The position numbers and the translations under genes are program-made. DNA of 64,000 nucleotides from Verrucomicrobiota bacterium (GTDB lineage: Bacteria > Verrucomicrobiota > Verrucomicrobiia > Limisphaerales > UBA11320): the NCBI GenBank assembly GCA_016199985.1, contig JACQFQ010000061.1, positions 62,001-126,000 on the forward strand, given 5' to 3'. The notes beneath the pieces are model-generated. The model worked only from the letters and a program-made list of their open reading frames with translations, did not search any database and had not been told where the DNA came from. The first letter of the stretch is position 1. Each line of letters begins with the position of its first letter. This document shows positions 19,691 to 27,302 of this stretch, piece by piece.

Positions 19691-20746
19691 ATGACACGGT
19701 CCGACAACAACCCTTGGCTGCTCCGCTTTGCCGCTTTCGTGGCCTTCAACACCCTTCTTCTCATCGGCCTGGGCGGTCTGGTGACCAGCAAGGAGGCGGG
19801 AATGGCCGTCCCCGATTGGCCCACGACCTACGGACAGAACATGTTTCTGTTCCCGCCGTCTCTGTGGCAAGGCGGCGTCCTTTATGAGCATACGCACCGG
19901 CTTTTCGCCTCCTGGGTGGGGTTGCTGACTGTGGCGCTCGGGATCTGGACCCATTTTTGCGAATCCCGTCGGTGGATTCGCCGGCTGGCGTTCCTCGCGA
20001 TCCTTCTTGTGATCCTTCAGGGAGTCCTGGGCGGAATGCGCGTGGTGTTGCTGAAGGCGCAGATCGGGATCATTCACGCCGGCTTGGCCCAGAGCTTCCT
20101 GGCCCTCCTTTGCGTGCTCACGCTGGGCATGACTCGATTCTGGAGATCACTGACGCCCTCCGGCGCGCCTGCCGCGGCGCGACGGATGCTCGTGGTCGCC
20201 GTGGCCATGGTGTTCCTGCAGTTGCTGATCGGCGCCACGATGCGACATGAGCATGCCGGGCTCGCGATTCCCGACTTCCCCCTCGCGTACGGAAAGCTTT
20301 GGCCCGCGACCGACGCCGCCGCTCTCCAACGGATCAATCTCTCGCATCCCGATGTGGCCGTCACCGCCGGCCAGATTCATCTGCACATGTTCCATCGCCT
20401 CTGGGCGGTGGCGCTCCTCTTCGTGAGTTTCTGGATGACTCGCCGGATCTTCCTGGCCGCAGGGCCGCGATCTCCCCTCGGAAAGGGCATTCTTGTATGG
20501 CAGGGACTCCTGGTCCTGCAGGCGTTGTTGGGCGCGAGCACGGTGTGGACAGGGCGGGCGGCTGATATCACCACGCTTCATGTGGTTGTCGGCGCCGTTT
20601 GCCTGTCCTTCACGGTTATTCTCACGGCCGTGGCGTTCCGTCTTTGTCAGCCCGGCATTTCAACCCGGGCTTCGATTTCGACCTCGGGCCGCCACCAACC
20701 TGAGGTCGCGATCGTCGAGGCCGAAGAGGCGGGTGTGGCGCGATGA
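19691..20746 (+). CDS. ctaA: Heme A synthase (COX15/CtaA)
   Basis: 351 residues, about eight membrane helices. Start at the ATG 19691 avoids the upstream terminator hairpin. Family signatures are seen: GLVTSKEAGMAVPDWPTTYGQ after helix 1, YEHTHRLFASWVG (His67, His69), and in the second half RHEHAGLAIPDFPLAYG and HMFHRLWAVALL, the repeated heme-binding histidine pairs. The enzyme oxidises the C8 methyl group of heme O to a formyl group, giving heme A for the aa3 oxidase encoded downstream. One base separates its stop from ctaB. Confidence 0.95.
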   Translation: MTRSDNNPWLLRFAAFVAFNTLLLIGLGGLVTSKEAGMAVPDWPTTYGQNMFLFPPSLWQGGVLYEHTHRLFASWVGLLTVALGIWTHFCESRRWIRRLAFLAILLVILQGVLGGMRVVLLKAQIGIIHAGLAQSFLALLCVLTLGMTRFWRSLTPSGAPAAARRMLVVAVAMVFLQLLIGATMRHEHAGLAIPDFPLAYGKLWPATDAAALQRINLSHPDVAVTAGQIHLHMFHRLWAVALLFVSFWMTRRIFLAAGPRSPLGKGILVWQGLLVLQALLGASTVWTGRAADITTLHVVVGAVCLSFTVILTAVAFRLCQPGISTRASISTSGRHQPEVAIVEAEEAGVAR

Positions 20747-20747
20747 C

Positions 20748-21662
20748 ATGAAGGCCACCTCCCCAACCGTGATGCCGGCCGATGTGGACGCGGGAACCCG
20801 CGGCTCGGCGATGTCGGTGTGGATGGAGCTCTTCAAAGCGCGGCTGAGCGGCCTGGTGGTCTTGACCACGTTGGCCGGCTTTTACGTCGGCTACCAGGGA
20901 GCGATGGACTGGGGACTCCTGCTGCACTCGGTTTGCGGCACAACCTTGCTGGCTTTCGGCGCGGCGGCCCTCAATCAGCTGATCGAGCATGAGCACGACG
21001 CCCTGATGTCGCGGACCGAGAATCGGCCGCTGCCGGCGAAGCGTTTGACGCCATCGACCGTGCTTTGGGTGGGCGTGGCGGTGTCCGTGATCGGCTTCGC
21101 CCAGCTGTACATCCGGGTGAACCCGCTGACAGCGCTGTTGGGCGCTCTCACGTCGGTCAGTTACCTGCTGGTCTACACTCCGCTCAAGCGCGTGACATCG
21201 CTCAACACCGCGATCGGCGCCATTCCCGGGGCTCTGCCCCCGCTCATGGGCTGGACCGCCGCTCGCGGGCGCCTGAGCGTGGAGGGATGGGGCTTGTTCG
21301 CGATTCTCTTTTTTTGGCAATTGCCACACTTCATGGCGATCGCATGGATGTATCGCGAGGAATACCGCAAGGCGGGGTTCGCCATGCTTGCCGTGGAGGA
21401 CGAGGGCGGCCATAGAACCGCGGGGCAGGCGCTCAGCCACACCCTGGGCCTGCTGCCGGTCAGCCTGACCCCTTTTGCGTTCGGTTTGGCGGGAAAAGCC
21501 TACTTCGTGACCGCGTTGTTGCTGGGATTGGCGTTCCTTTACTACGCGTTCAGATTCTATCGCGAGGTCAATCGCGCGAACGCGCGACGTCTCTTCTTTG
21601 CCTCCATCATCTACCTCCCGCTGCTCCTGGTGATGATGGTCATCGACAAAACTAAACTCTAG
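20748..21662 (+). CDS. ctaB: Protoheme IX farnesyltransferase (heme O synthase)
   Basis: 304 residues from the ATG at 20748, one base after the ctaA stop. ATGs at 20772 and 20811 are alternatives. The UbiA-type prenyltransferase motifs are present: NQLIEHEHDALMSRTENRPLP (the first acidic position is Glu rather than the usual Asp) and YTPLKRVTSLNTAIGAIPGA with PPLMGW. About nine membrane helices. It adds a farnesyl group to heme B to make heme O, the substrate of CtaA. Both enzymes feed the oxidase subunits that start 116 bp downstream. Confidence 0.95.
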   Translation: MKATSPTVMPADVDAGTRGSAMSVWMELFKARLSGLVVLTTLAGFYVGYQGAMDWGLLLHSVCGTTLLAFGAAALNQLIEHEHDALMSRTENRPLPAKRLTPSTVLWVGVAVSVIGFAQLYIRVNPLTALLGALTSVSYLLVYTPLKRVTSLNTAIGAIPGALPPLMGWTAARGRLSVEGWGLFAILFFWQLPHFMAIAWMYREEYRKAGFAMLAVEDEGGHRTAGQALSHTLGLLPVSLTPFAFGLAGKAYFVTALLLGLAFLYYAFRFYREVNRANARRLFFASIIYLPLLLVMMVIDKTKL

Positions 21663-21674
21663 CGTTTCCCCCAT

Positions 21675-21752
21675 TTGTTCCGTTGACACTGTGGAGGAGC
21701 GCCAGTTTAACTTCGCCCATCTGTTGACGGTGTTTCGTCAGTTGTTCCGTTG
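21675..21752 (+). repeat. 11-bp direct repeat flanking the cox promoter
   Basis: TTGTTCCGTTG occurs exactly at 21675-21685, overlapping the -35 hexamer, and again at 21742-21752 just upstream of coxA. The copies are 67 bp apart, start to start. Position suggests a regulator binding site, but no regulator can be named. Confidence 0.45.
21683..21711 (+). promoter_or_regulatory. Candidate sigma-70-type promoter of the cox operon
   Basis: TTGACA at 21683-21688, a 17-base spacer, and TTTAAC at 21706-21711 (4 of 6 matches to the -10 consensus). It lies in the 116-bp gap between ctaB and coxA, giving a leader of about 60 bases. Confidence 0.5.
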
Positions 21753-21778
21753 TGGATGCCCATTGAATCATTTTTAGA

Positions 21779-23590
21779 ATGCAAACATCGACTGCTCATT
21801 CTCACGCGCACGCACACGGCGCCGACGCACATGCTCACCACGACGAGGGCGGCTTCCTGAGGAAGTATGTGTTTTCATCGGACCACAAGGTGATCGGCAT
21901 CCAATACGGCATCACCGCGCTGTTCTTCCTCTTCTTCGGCTTCTGCCTGGTCATGACGATGCGATGGCAGATCGCCTATCCCGGCAGGCCGGTCCCGATC
22001 GTCGGGCCTCTCCTCAACGCGGCCTTTGGCGCCAGCGGCGGGGTGCTCTCCCCGGATCTCTACAACATGTTCGGCGCGATGCACGGGACGATCATGGTCT
22101 TCCTGGCAATCGTGCCCTTGGCGTTCGGCGCCTTTGGAAACCTGGTGGTTCCGTTGCAAATCGGGGCGCCTGACATGGCTTTTCCGCGAGTCAACATGGT
22201 GAGCTACCAGGCTTTCGCCGCCGGTGGAATTGTGATGATGGTCAGCTTCTTCATCCCTGGCGGCGCGGCGCAGGCGGGCTGGACCTCCTACTCGCCCCTC
22301 GCGACATCAGTGCCCACCTTGGGGCAGACTTTCTGGCTCGTGGGCATGGTGCTCCTGATCACCTCTTCGCTCCTTGGCGCCGTCAACTTCATCGCGACGA
22401 TCATCCAGCTCCGCGCGCCCGGCATGACTTGGATGCGGCTGCCTTTCTTTGTGTGGGCGCAGTTCGTGACCGGTTTCCTCCTCCTCCTCGCTTTCCCTCC
22501 TCTGGAAGCGGCAGGCGTGATGCAGCTCGCGGACAATGTCCTGGGAACAAGCTTCTTCCTGCCAACCGGGCTCGCGATCGGCGGCAAGCTCGCCAACATC
22601 AGCGGCGGCGGCAGCCCGCTCCTTTGGCAGCATCTCTTCTGGTTTCTCGGCCATCCCGAGGTCTACGTCCTCATCCTTCCCGCGATGGGAATCGTGAGCG
22701 AGGTCATCGCGAACAATACCCGCAAGCCGCTTTGGGGCTACAAGTCGCTGGTCTACTCGGTGCTTTCCATCGGATTCATCTCCTTCATCGTCTGGGCGCA
22801 TCACATGTATCTCACCGGCATGGGGACGAAGATCAGCACCTTCTTCCAGACCACGACCATGATCATCTCGATTCCATCGGTGATCATTCTCACGTGTCTC
22901 TTCATCTCGCTCTGGGGCGGATCCATTCGCTTCAACACCCCGATGCTCTTCGCGCTCGCGTTCCTGCCGATGTTCGGCATCGGCGGATTGACGGGCCTGC
23001 CGCTGGGATTCAACTACAGCGACATCCATCTGCATGACACCTACTATGTCATCGCGCACTTCCATTACGTTGTGGCGCCGGGAACCATCTTTGGCCTCTT
23101 CGCGGGGATCTACTTCTGGTACCCCAAGATCACCGGCCGTTTCATGAATGAGACGCTCGGCAAGACGCACTTCTGGCTCTCGCTGATTTGCATGAACCTG
23201 GTTTTCCAGCCCATGTTCCTCCAGGGCATGGCGGGGATGTTGCGGCGCATGAGCGATGGCGGCGCGATGTATTCCACCGCGAAGGCGGCGCCGGGGTCCA
23301 TCGGCGGCCTTTCGGATTGGATCCTGGGGCTCAACGAGAACATCTCGCACGCCGCCTGGTTTCTGGCCGTGGCGCAGCTTCCCTTCATTTTCAATTTCTT
23401 CTGGAGCATTTCGTACGGGAAGAAAGTTTCGTCCGACAACCCGTGGGACGCCACCACTCTGGATTGGCAGACTCCCACGCCGCCGCCTCACGGCAACTTC
23501 CTCGAGACTCCGCAAGTGGTTCGCGGGCCTTATGACTACAGCCTCCCGGGCGCGTCGAAGGACTTCGTGCCCCAGAACCAGAATGCTTAA
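21779..23590 (+). CDS. coxA: Cytochrome c oxidase subunit I (heme-copper oxidase, A-type)
   Basis: 603 residues with a His-rich N-terminal tail and 12 core helices plus extra C-terminal segments. Metal ligands are all visible: His102 and His429 for heme a, His427 for heme a3, His292, His341 and His342 for CuB, and Tyr296 of the HPEVY motif for the His-Tyr cross-link. The D-channel residues Asp132 and Asn139 and Glu294 (GHPEVY) are present, so it is an A1-like enzyme. The K-channel Lys, expected four residues after Pro366, is Ile370. It catalyses O2 reduction with proton pumping in the cytoplasmic membrane. It heads the operon coxA-coxC-coxD-two small genes-coxB; 24 bp separate it from subunit III. 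Confidence 0.97.
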   Translation: MQTSTAHSHAHAHGADAHAHHDEGGFLRKYVFSSDHKVIGIQYGITALFFLFFGFCLVMTMRWQIAYPGRPVPIVGPLLNAAFGASGGVLSPDLYNMFGAMHGTIMVFLAIVPLAFGAFGNLVVPLQIGAPDMAFPRVNMVSYQAFAAGGIVMMVSFFIPGGAAQAGWTSYSPLATSVPTLGQTFWLVGMVLLITSSLLGAVNFIATIIQLRAPGMTWMRLPFFVWAQFVTGFLLLLAFPPLEAAGVMQLADNVLGTSFFLPTGLAIGGKLANISGGGSPLLWQHLFWFLGHPEVYVLILPAMGIVSEVIANNTRKPLWGYKSLVYSVLSIGFISFIVWAHHMYLTGMGTKISTFFQTTTMIISIPSVIILTCLFISLWGGSIRFNTPMLFALAFLPMFGIGGLTGLPLGFNYSDIHLHDTYYVIAHFHYVVAPGTIFGLFAGIYFWYPKITGRFMNETLGKTHFWLSLICMNLVFQPMFLQGMAGMLRRMSDGGAMYSTAKAAPGSIGGLSDWILGLNENISHAAWFLAVAQLPFIFNFFWSISYGKKVSSDNPWDATTLDWQTPTPPPHGNFLETPQVVRGPYDYSLPGASKDFVPQNQNA

Positions 23591-23614
23591 CCGATAGCAG
23601 CAGGGAACAACGCA

Positions 23615-24409
23615 ATGGACATTCCATACACAGTACAACCTCGCCGGGACACCGGTCTCTACAACGCGAAGCTCGGCATCTGGCTCTTTCTGGCCTCCGA
23701 AGTCATGCTCTTCGGGGCCCTCTTCTCCTCCTACATCCTTCTGCGCGTTGGGGCGGATCCGGGCGAGTGGCCCCAGCGCCTCCTGAACGTTCCGATTGGC
23801 ACCGTGAACACCCTGGTGCTGATCACCTCCAGCGTGACGGTCGTGCTGGGTTGGGCGGCGTTGAAGCAAAAGAATTTCGCAAAGTATCGGAAGCTGCAGA
23901 CGATCACGGTGCTTTGCGCCCTGACCTTCGTTGGGATCAAGTCCTACGAGTACGCGGACAAGTTCAAGCACTACCAGGTCATCACGAAGGACGGGAAGGT
24001 CTACGACGGCCACCTCGTCAAACAGGACAATGAGGTCGTGGTGTTGGAGGGCGGCCTGATTGACGCCTCCAAGGGCAAGGCGCACGGAGTGATGGTGGCC
24101 CAACGTGAAGCGGAACTGCATGGCGGCCATCATCCGGAGGTGGAGATCAAGCGTTCCGAGATCCAGAAGATCGGCAACTATGGCCCCGGCCACAACACGT
24201 ACATGTCGATCTACTTCACCCTGACCGGCCTTCACGCGCTCCACGTCATCGGCGGCGCCCTGGTGATCGCCTACATCCTCTGGCCCGGCGCTGGAATGTA
24301 TAAGACGGATCCCGAGCGCTACATCAACCGCGTCGAGGTCTCTGGCCTGTTCTGGCACTTCGTCGATCTGGTCTGGATCTTCCTTTTCCCTGTTCTCTAT
24401 CTCCTCTAA
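23615..24409 (+). CDS. coxC: Cytochrome c oxidase subunit III with internal insertion
   Basis: 264 residues. Family features: KLGIWLFLASEVMLFGALFSSY (conserved Glu29), the NTLVLITSS helix, LTGLHALHVIGG and SGLFWHFVDLVWIFLFP. Five main helices are expected. Residues about 117-192 form a hydrophilic insertion between the third and fourth helices (charged, with VYDGHLVKQDNEVVV and HGGHHPEVEIKR), which the compact bacterial subunit III usually lacks. The subunit contains no redox metal and stabilises proton uptake by subunit I. It lies between subunits I and IV. Confidence 0.93.
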   Translation: MDIPYTVQPRRDTGLYNAKLGIWLFLASEVMLFGALFSSYILLRVGADPGEWPQRLLNVPIGTVNTLVLITSSVTVVLGWAALKQKNFAKYRKLQTITVLCALTFVGIKSYEYADKFKHYQVITKDGKVYDGHLVKQDNEVVVLEGGLIDASKGKAHGVMVAQREAELHGGHHPEVEIKRSEIQKIGNYGPGHNTYMSIYFTLTGLHALHVIGGALVIAYILWPGAGMYKTDPERYINRVEVSGLFWHFVDLVWIFLFPVLYLL

Positions 24410-24428
24410 CGCCGATTTGAAGGATAAT

Positions 24429-24749
24429 ATGAGCGATCATCATAGCGCGCACGACATTGAGGCTTCGAAGAAGAGGTACATCGCCGTCTTTGTGGCCCTG
24501 CTTGTCGGGACGGGCATCACCGTCGGGGCGTACTTCCTCCGCATCGACTCCATGGCCCTGACCATCACCCTGGCCTTGTTCATCGCCAGCGTGAAGGCTT
24601 TCCTGGTGGCTGGATTCTTCATGCACCTGATCGATGAAAAGAAAATGATCTATGGCATCCTGGCCTCGACCGTGTTCTTTTTTATCGGCCTGATGGGATT
24701 GACGATCTGGGCGCTGCACGACTTTCCGACGAACACGATGCTTCACTGA
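24429..24749 (+). CDS. coxD: Cytochrome c oxidase subunit IV-family small membrane protein
   Basis: 106 residues. The ATG at 24429 has GAAGGA eight bases upstream; a TTG at 24417 is in frame but less likely. Three membrane helices. The second carries SVKAFLVAGFFMHL, the mark of the prokaryotic COX4/CtaF family. These small subunits help assembly or stability of the oxidase. The start lies 19 bp after subunit III. Confidence 0.85.
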   Translation: MSDHHSAHDIEASKKRYIAVFVALLVGTGITVGAYFLRIDSMALTITLALFIASVKAFLVAGFFMHLIDEKKMIYGILASTVFFFIGLMGLTIWALHDFPTNTMLH

Positions 24750-24752
24750 ACC

Positions 24753-24965
24753 ATGTCGTTGAAGGCCCTCCATCTCCTGTTCATCATCGTCTCGACCCTC
24801 CTCTGTTTTGGGTTCGCGGGATGGGCGCTGTGGGCTTATTCGCATGAGGATGTCGGCCGGCGGGCGAACCTGATCATGGGATCCACGTCGGCCGCGCTGG
24901 GCGTGGCGCTTCTTGCTTATGGCAGGTACTTCCTGAGGAAGCTGAGGGACGTGAGCTATCTATGA
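24753..24965 (+). CDS. Small two-helix membrane protein in the cox operon
   Basis: 70 residues. Two hydrophobic stretches (about 5-27 and 39-57) are separated by a polar loop (SHEDVGRRA), and the C-terminus is basic (RYFLRKLRDVSYL). I do not recognise a family. It sits 3 bases after subunit IV and its stop overlaps the next start (ATGA at 24962-24965), so it is translated with the oxidase. It may be an accessory subunit or assembly factor. Confidence 0.75.
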   Translation: MSLKALHLLFIIVSTLLCFGFAGWALWAYSHEDVGRRANLIMGSTSAALGVALLAYGRYFLRKLRDVSYL

Positions 24966-25261
24966 AAGCCTTGTTGAAGACAGCGATGGCATTGCCGCTT
25001 GGGGCGGCGATGTTTTGCCTCAGTTCCGGGGACGCGAGCGCCTGCGCCACGTGTTTCGGCCAGACCGACTCGCCGCTGGGACAGGGCTTGAACTGGGGCA
25101 TCATGACCCTGCTCGTCGTTGTGAACGGCGTCGTCGCAGGCATCTGTTCCTTCTTTGTGTATGTCGCGCGTCGCTCGGCCAAGTTGGAGGCCGAGGATCG
25201 TCGCAACGCCGACGCCGCGGCGGGTTCCGGCGACGCGGCCGTCTCCACGAAAACGATTTGA
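24962..25261 (+). CDS. Small exported/membrane protein with CxxC motif in the cox operon
   Basis: 99 residues. A signal-like N-terminus (MKALLKTAMALPLGAAMF...) is followed by CATCFGQTDSPLGQGLNWG with Cys28 and Cys31, one membrane helix (about 43-70) and a charged, Ala-rich tail. The CxxC is not followed by His, so it is not a heme c site. It could bind copper or undergo thiol exchange during CuA or CuB assembly (inference). It is coupled to the preceding small gene by ATGA and lies 9 bp before subunit II. No named family was recognised. Confidence 0.78.
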   Translation: MKALLKTAMALPLGAAMFCLSSGDASACATCFGQTDSPLGQGLNWGIMTLLVVVNGVVAGICSFFVYVARRSAKLEAEDRRNADAAAGSGDAAVSTKTI

Positions 25262-25270
25262 ATTTGAGAT

Positions 25271-26038
25271 ATGGATAAACTCCTTGGACTCCCTGTAGTC
25301 ACCTCCAAGCACGGTCACGATGTCGACAACATGATCGTGCTGGTGCACTACCTGATGATCGCCCTCTTCGCGGGATGGGCTGTTTACTTCGCCTACGTCC
25401 TCTTCCGGTTCCGAAAGGGCGCAAACCCCAAGGCCGACTACCATGGCGCAAAGTCGCATGCGTCTTCCTACATTGAAGGCGCGGTCGCGATCGTTGAGGC
25501 CTTCCTCCTGATCGGGTTCGCCATTCCTCTCTGGGCCAAGGTCGTCGACGACCTTCCGGGCCCCGAGCAGCAACCCACCATCGTTCGCGTCGTGGCCCAG
25601 CAGTTTGCGTGGACTTTTCTTTACCCTGGCAAGGACGGCGAGTTCCGGCGGCAGGAGATGCGCATGGTCACCAAGGAAAACGATCTCGGCATGGACGCGT
25701 CGGACCCCAAGGGCAAAGACGACATTCGGAGCGAAAACGACCTCACGGTGCCGGTGAATAGGCCGGTCGTCGCCTACATCAGCTCCAAGGACGTCATCCA
25801 CTCGTTCAAAATCATCGCTATGCGCGTGACGCAGGACGCGATTCCCGGGATGCGGATCCCGACGCAATTCATCCCGACACAAGTGGGGAAGTACCAGATC
25901 AATTGCGCGCAGCTCTGCGGCGTCGGCCATGCCAACATGGTTCAAGGTTACCTGAACGTTCTGTCGCAAGCCGACTACGACGCATGGACCGTCAAGAAGG
26001 CCGGCAGCGGCGCCACGGCGCCCGCCGCGTTCGAGTAA
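25271..26038 (+). CDS. coxB: Cytochrome c oxidase subunit II
   Basis: 255 residues. Two membrane helices (about 22-46 and 69-92) precede a cupredoxin domain. CuA ligands are His177 (DVIHSF), Cys212, Cys216, His220 and Met223 in CAQLCGVGHANM. The residue whose carbonyl binds copper, usually Glu, is Gln214. A Glu in the second helix (VEAFLLI, Glu76) may match the K-channel entrance Glu of other oxidases. There is no CxxCH, so no fused cytochrome c. It accepts electrons from a soluble or membrane cytochrome c or cupredoxin. It is the last subunit of the operon and is followed by a terminator-like hairpin. Confidence 0.95.
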   Translation: MDKLLGLPVVTSKHGHDVDNMIVLVHYLMIALFAGWAVYFAYVLFRFRKGANPKADYHGAKSHASSYIEGAVAIVEAFLLIGFAIPLWAKVVDDLPGPEQQPTIVRVVAQQFAWTFLYPGKDGEFRRQEMRMVTKENDLGMDASDPKGKDDIRSENDLTVPVNRPVVAYISSKDVIHSFKIIAMRVTQDAIPGMRIPTQFIPTQVGKYQINCAQLCGVGHANMVQGYLNVLSQADYDAWTVKKAGSGATAPAAFE

Positions 26039-26059
26039 TCTCCTTGCGCGTTTCAGCTC

Positions 26060-26088
26060 AGGGCGGGTCGTTCCCGCCTTGTTTCCTT
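26060..26088 (+). terminator. Terminator-like hairpin after coxB
   Basis: An 8-bp stem (26060-26067 with 26073-26080, core GGCGGG/CCCGCC, loop TCGTT) is followed by GTTTCCTT. It is 22 bp past the coxB stop. It probably ends or attenuates the cox transcript before the SCO gene. Confidence 0.6.
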
Positions 26089-26218
26089 GGCGGCCTTCCG
26101 CCTGCCGGTGGCTTTGGATGCCCCAGCTTGGCCTTCGCTCTCGGCGGACGAGCGAGATTTGCGGCGTTTGGAGACGACAACCCCTCCGCGATTTGGGAAT
26201 CATCCTTCCGTTGAATCC

Positions 26219-26842
26219 ATGACAGCGAGAACCGACAAGAGCCTCCGTTATCTCCCGTTCGGGCTTCTCCTGGTCGTCGGCCTGGTCGTTGCGCTTGTCG
26301 TCGTCATTCGCCAGACCGGTCCTCCTCCCCCGATCATCGGCCAAATTCAGCCGTTTCTCCTGACGAATCAGCTGAATCAGCCGGTTCAGCTCTCCGACCT
26401 GAAGGGAAACCTCTGGGTGGCGAACATCATCTTCACGCGCTGCCCGGGCCCGTGCAAGCAGATGAGCCGGCGGATGGCGGCGCTCCAAAAGCGATGGGCT
26501 GGCAACGCGTCGGTGCGGTTCATCTCGTTGACGACGGATCCTGACCACGACACCCCGGCGGTGTTAAAGGTCTACGCGGAGGAGATGGGAGCGGATCCTT
26601 CGCGTTGGCAGTTTCTCACCGGGCCCAAGCCCACGATCCGGGAGCTCGCCGTCGACGGATTGAAGCTCACAGTCAAGGACACGGAGGCCGACCAAAGAGC
26701 CAATCCGGCCGACCTCTTCGTCCACAGCACCATCTCCGTCGTGGTCGATCGCCATGGCCGCCTGCGCGGCGCCGTGGAGGCGCTCGAGAAGGACAGCGAA
26801 GCGCAATTCGATAGCTTGATCCACCGATTGTTGAAGGAATAG
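26219..26842 (+). CDS. sco: SCO1/SenC-type copper chaperone
   Basis: 207 residues. An N-terminal anchor helix (about 11-30) is followed by a thioredoxin-fold domain. Copper ligands are Cys75 and Cys79 in TRCPGPC, and His169 in LFVHSTISVVVD. The DPDHDTP loop is also typical. SCO proteins deliver copper to the CuA centre of subunit II or keep its cysteines reduced. The ATG at 26219 is chosen because the longer open frame upstream reads as non-coding. Four bases separate it from the CtaM-like gene. Confidence 0.93.
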   Translation: MTARTDKSLRYLPFGLLLVVGLVVALVVVIRQTGPPPPIIGQIQPFLLTNQLNQPVQLSDLKGNLWVANIIFTRCPGPCKQMSRRMAALQKRWAGNASVRFISLTTDPDHDTPAVLKVYAEEMGADPSRWQFLTGPKPTIRELAVDGLKLTVKDTEADQRANPADLFVHSTISVVVDRHGRLRGAVEALEKDSEAQFDSLIHRLLKE

Positions 26843-26846
26843 CCGT

Positions 26847-27287
26847 ATGTCTGTCTCAGATCTTCCCACGCTCAACGCCAGCCTGAACGCCACCGCGGGA
26901 GTCCTCCTCATCTGCGGGTTGGTTTGCATCCGCAAGGGTCTTCGGGAAGCCCATCGCCGCTGCATGCTGAGCGCCTTTGTTTGCTCCTGCGTTTTTCTGG
27001 TGACTTACGTTCTTCACAAGATCCTGGTTCGTGGAATTCACACGCGACTGGGCGCGGAGGGAGCTTTGCTCCTGTTTTATCGCGTCATGCTGTTCACCCA
27101 TGTGGTGCTGGCGATCGCGGTCGTGCCGCTGGCGTGGGTTTCGATCCGGCGCGGGCTGGGCGGCGACTTCGAGCGGCATCGCCGGATCGCGCGAATCACA
27201 TGGCCCATCTGGATGTACGTGTCCGTCACGGGCGTGCTGATCTACTTCATGCTCTACCACTGGTATCCGTCGGCGCATCGGGCCTGA
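26847..27287 (+). CDS. DUF420/CtaM-like cytochrome oxidase assembly membrane protein
   Basis: 146 residues with four membrane helices. Phrases such as NASLNATAGVLLICG, HRRCMLSAFVCSCVFLVTY, FYRVMLFTHVVLA and RHRRIARITWPIWMYVSVTGVLIYFMLY are those of DUF420. Its member CtaM (YozB) is required for heme A oxidase assembly in firmicutes. It has several conserved His. Being the last gene of the oxidase block supports that role here. Confidence 0.87.
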   Translation: MSVSDLPTLNASLNATAGVLLICGLVCIRKGLREAHRRCMLSAFVCSCVFLVTYVLHKILVRGIHTRLGAEGALLLFYRVMLFTHVVLAIAVVPLAWVSIRRGLGGDFERHRRIARITWPIWMYVSVTGVLIYFMLYHWYPSAHRA

Positions 27288-27302
27288 GCCGCGCTTTCGA
27301 TC

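Noticed and set aside
25043..25057. CATCF in the small oxidase-operon protein as a cytochrome c heme site
   Set aside because: The heme c motif needs CxxCH; here Phe follows the second Cys.
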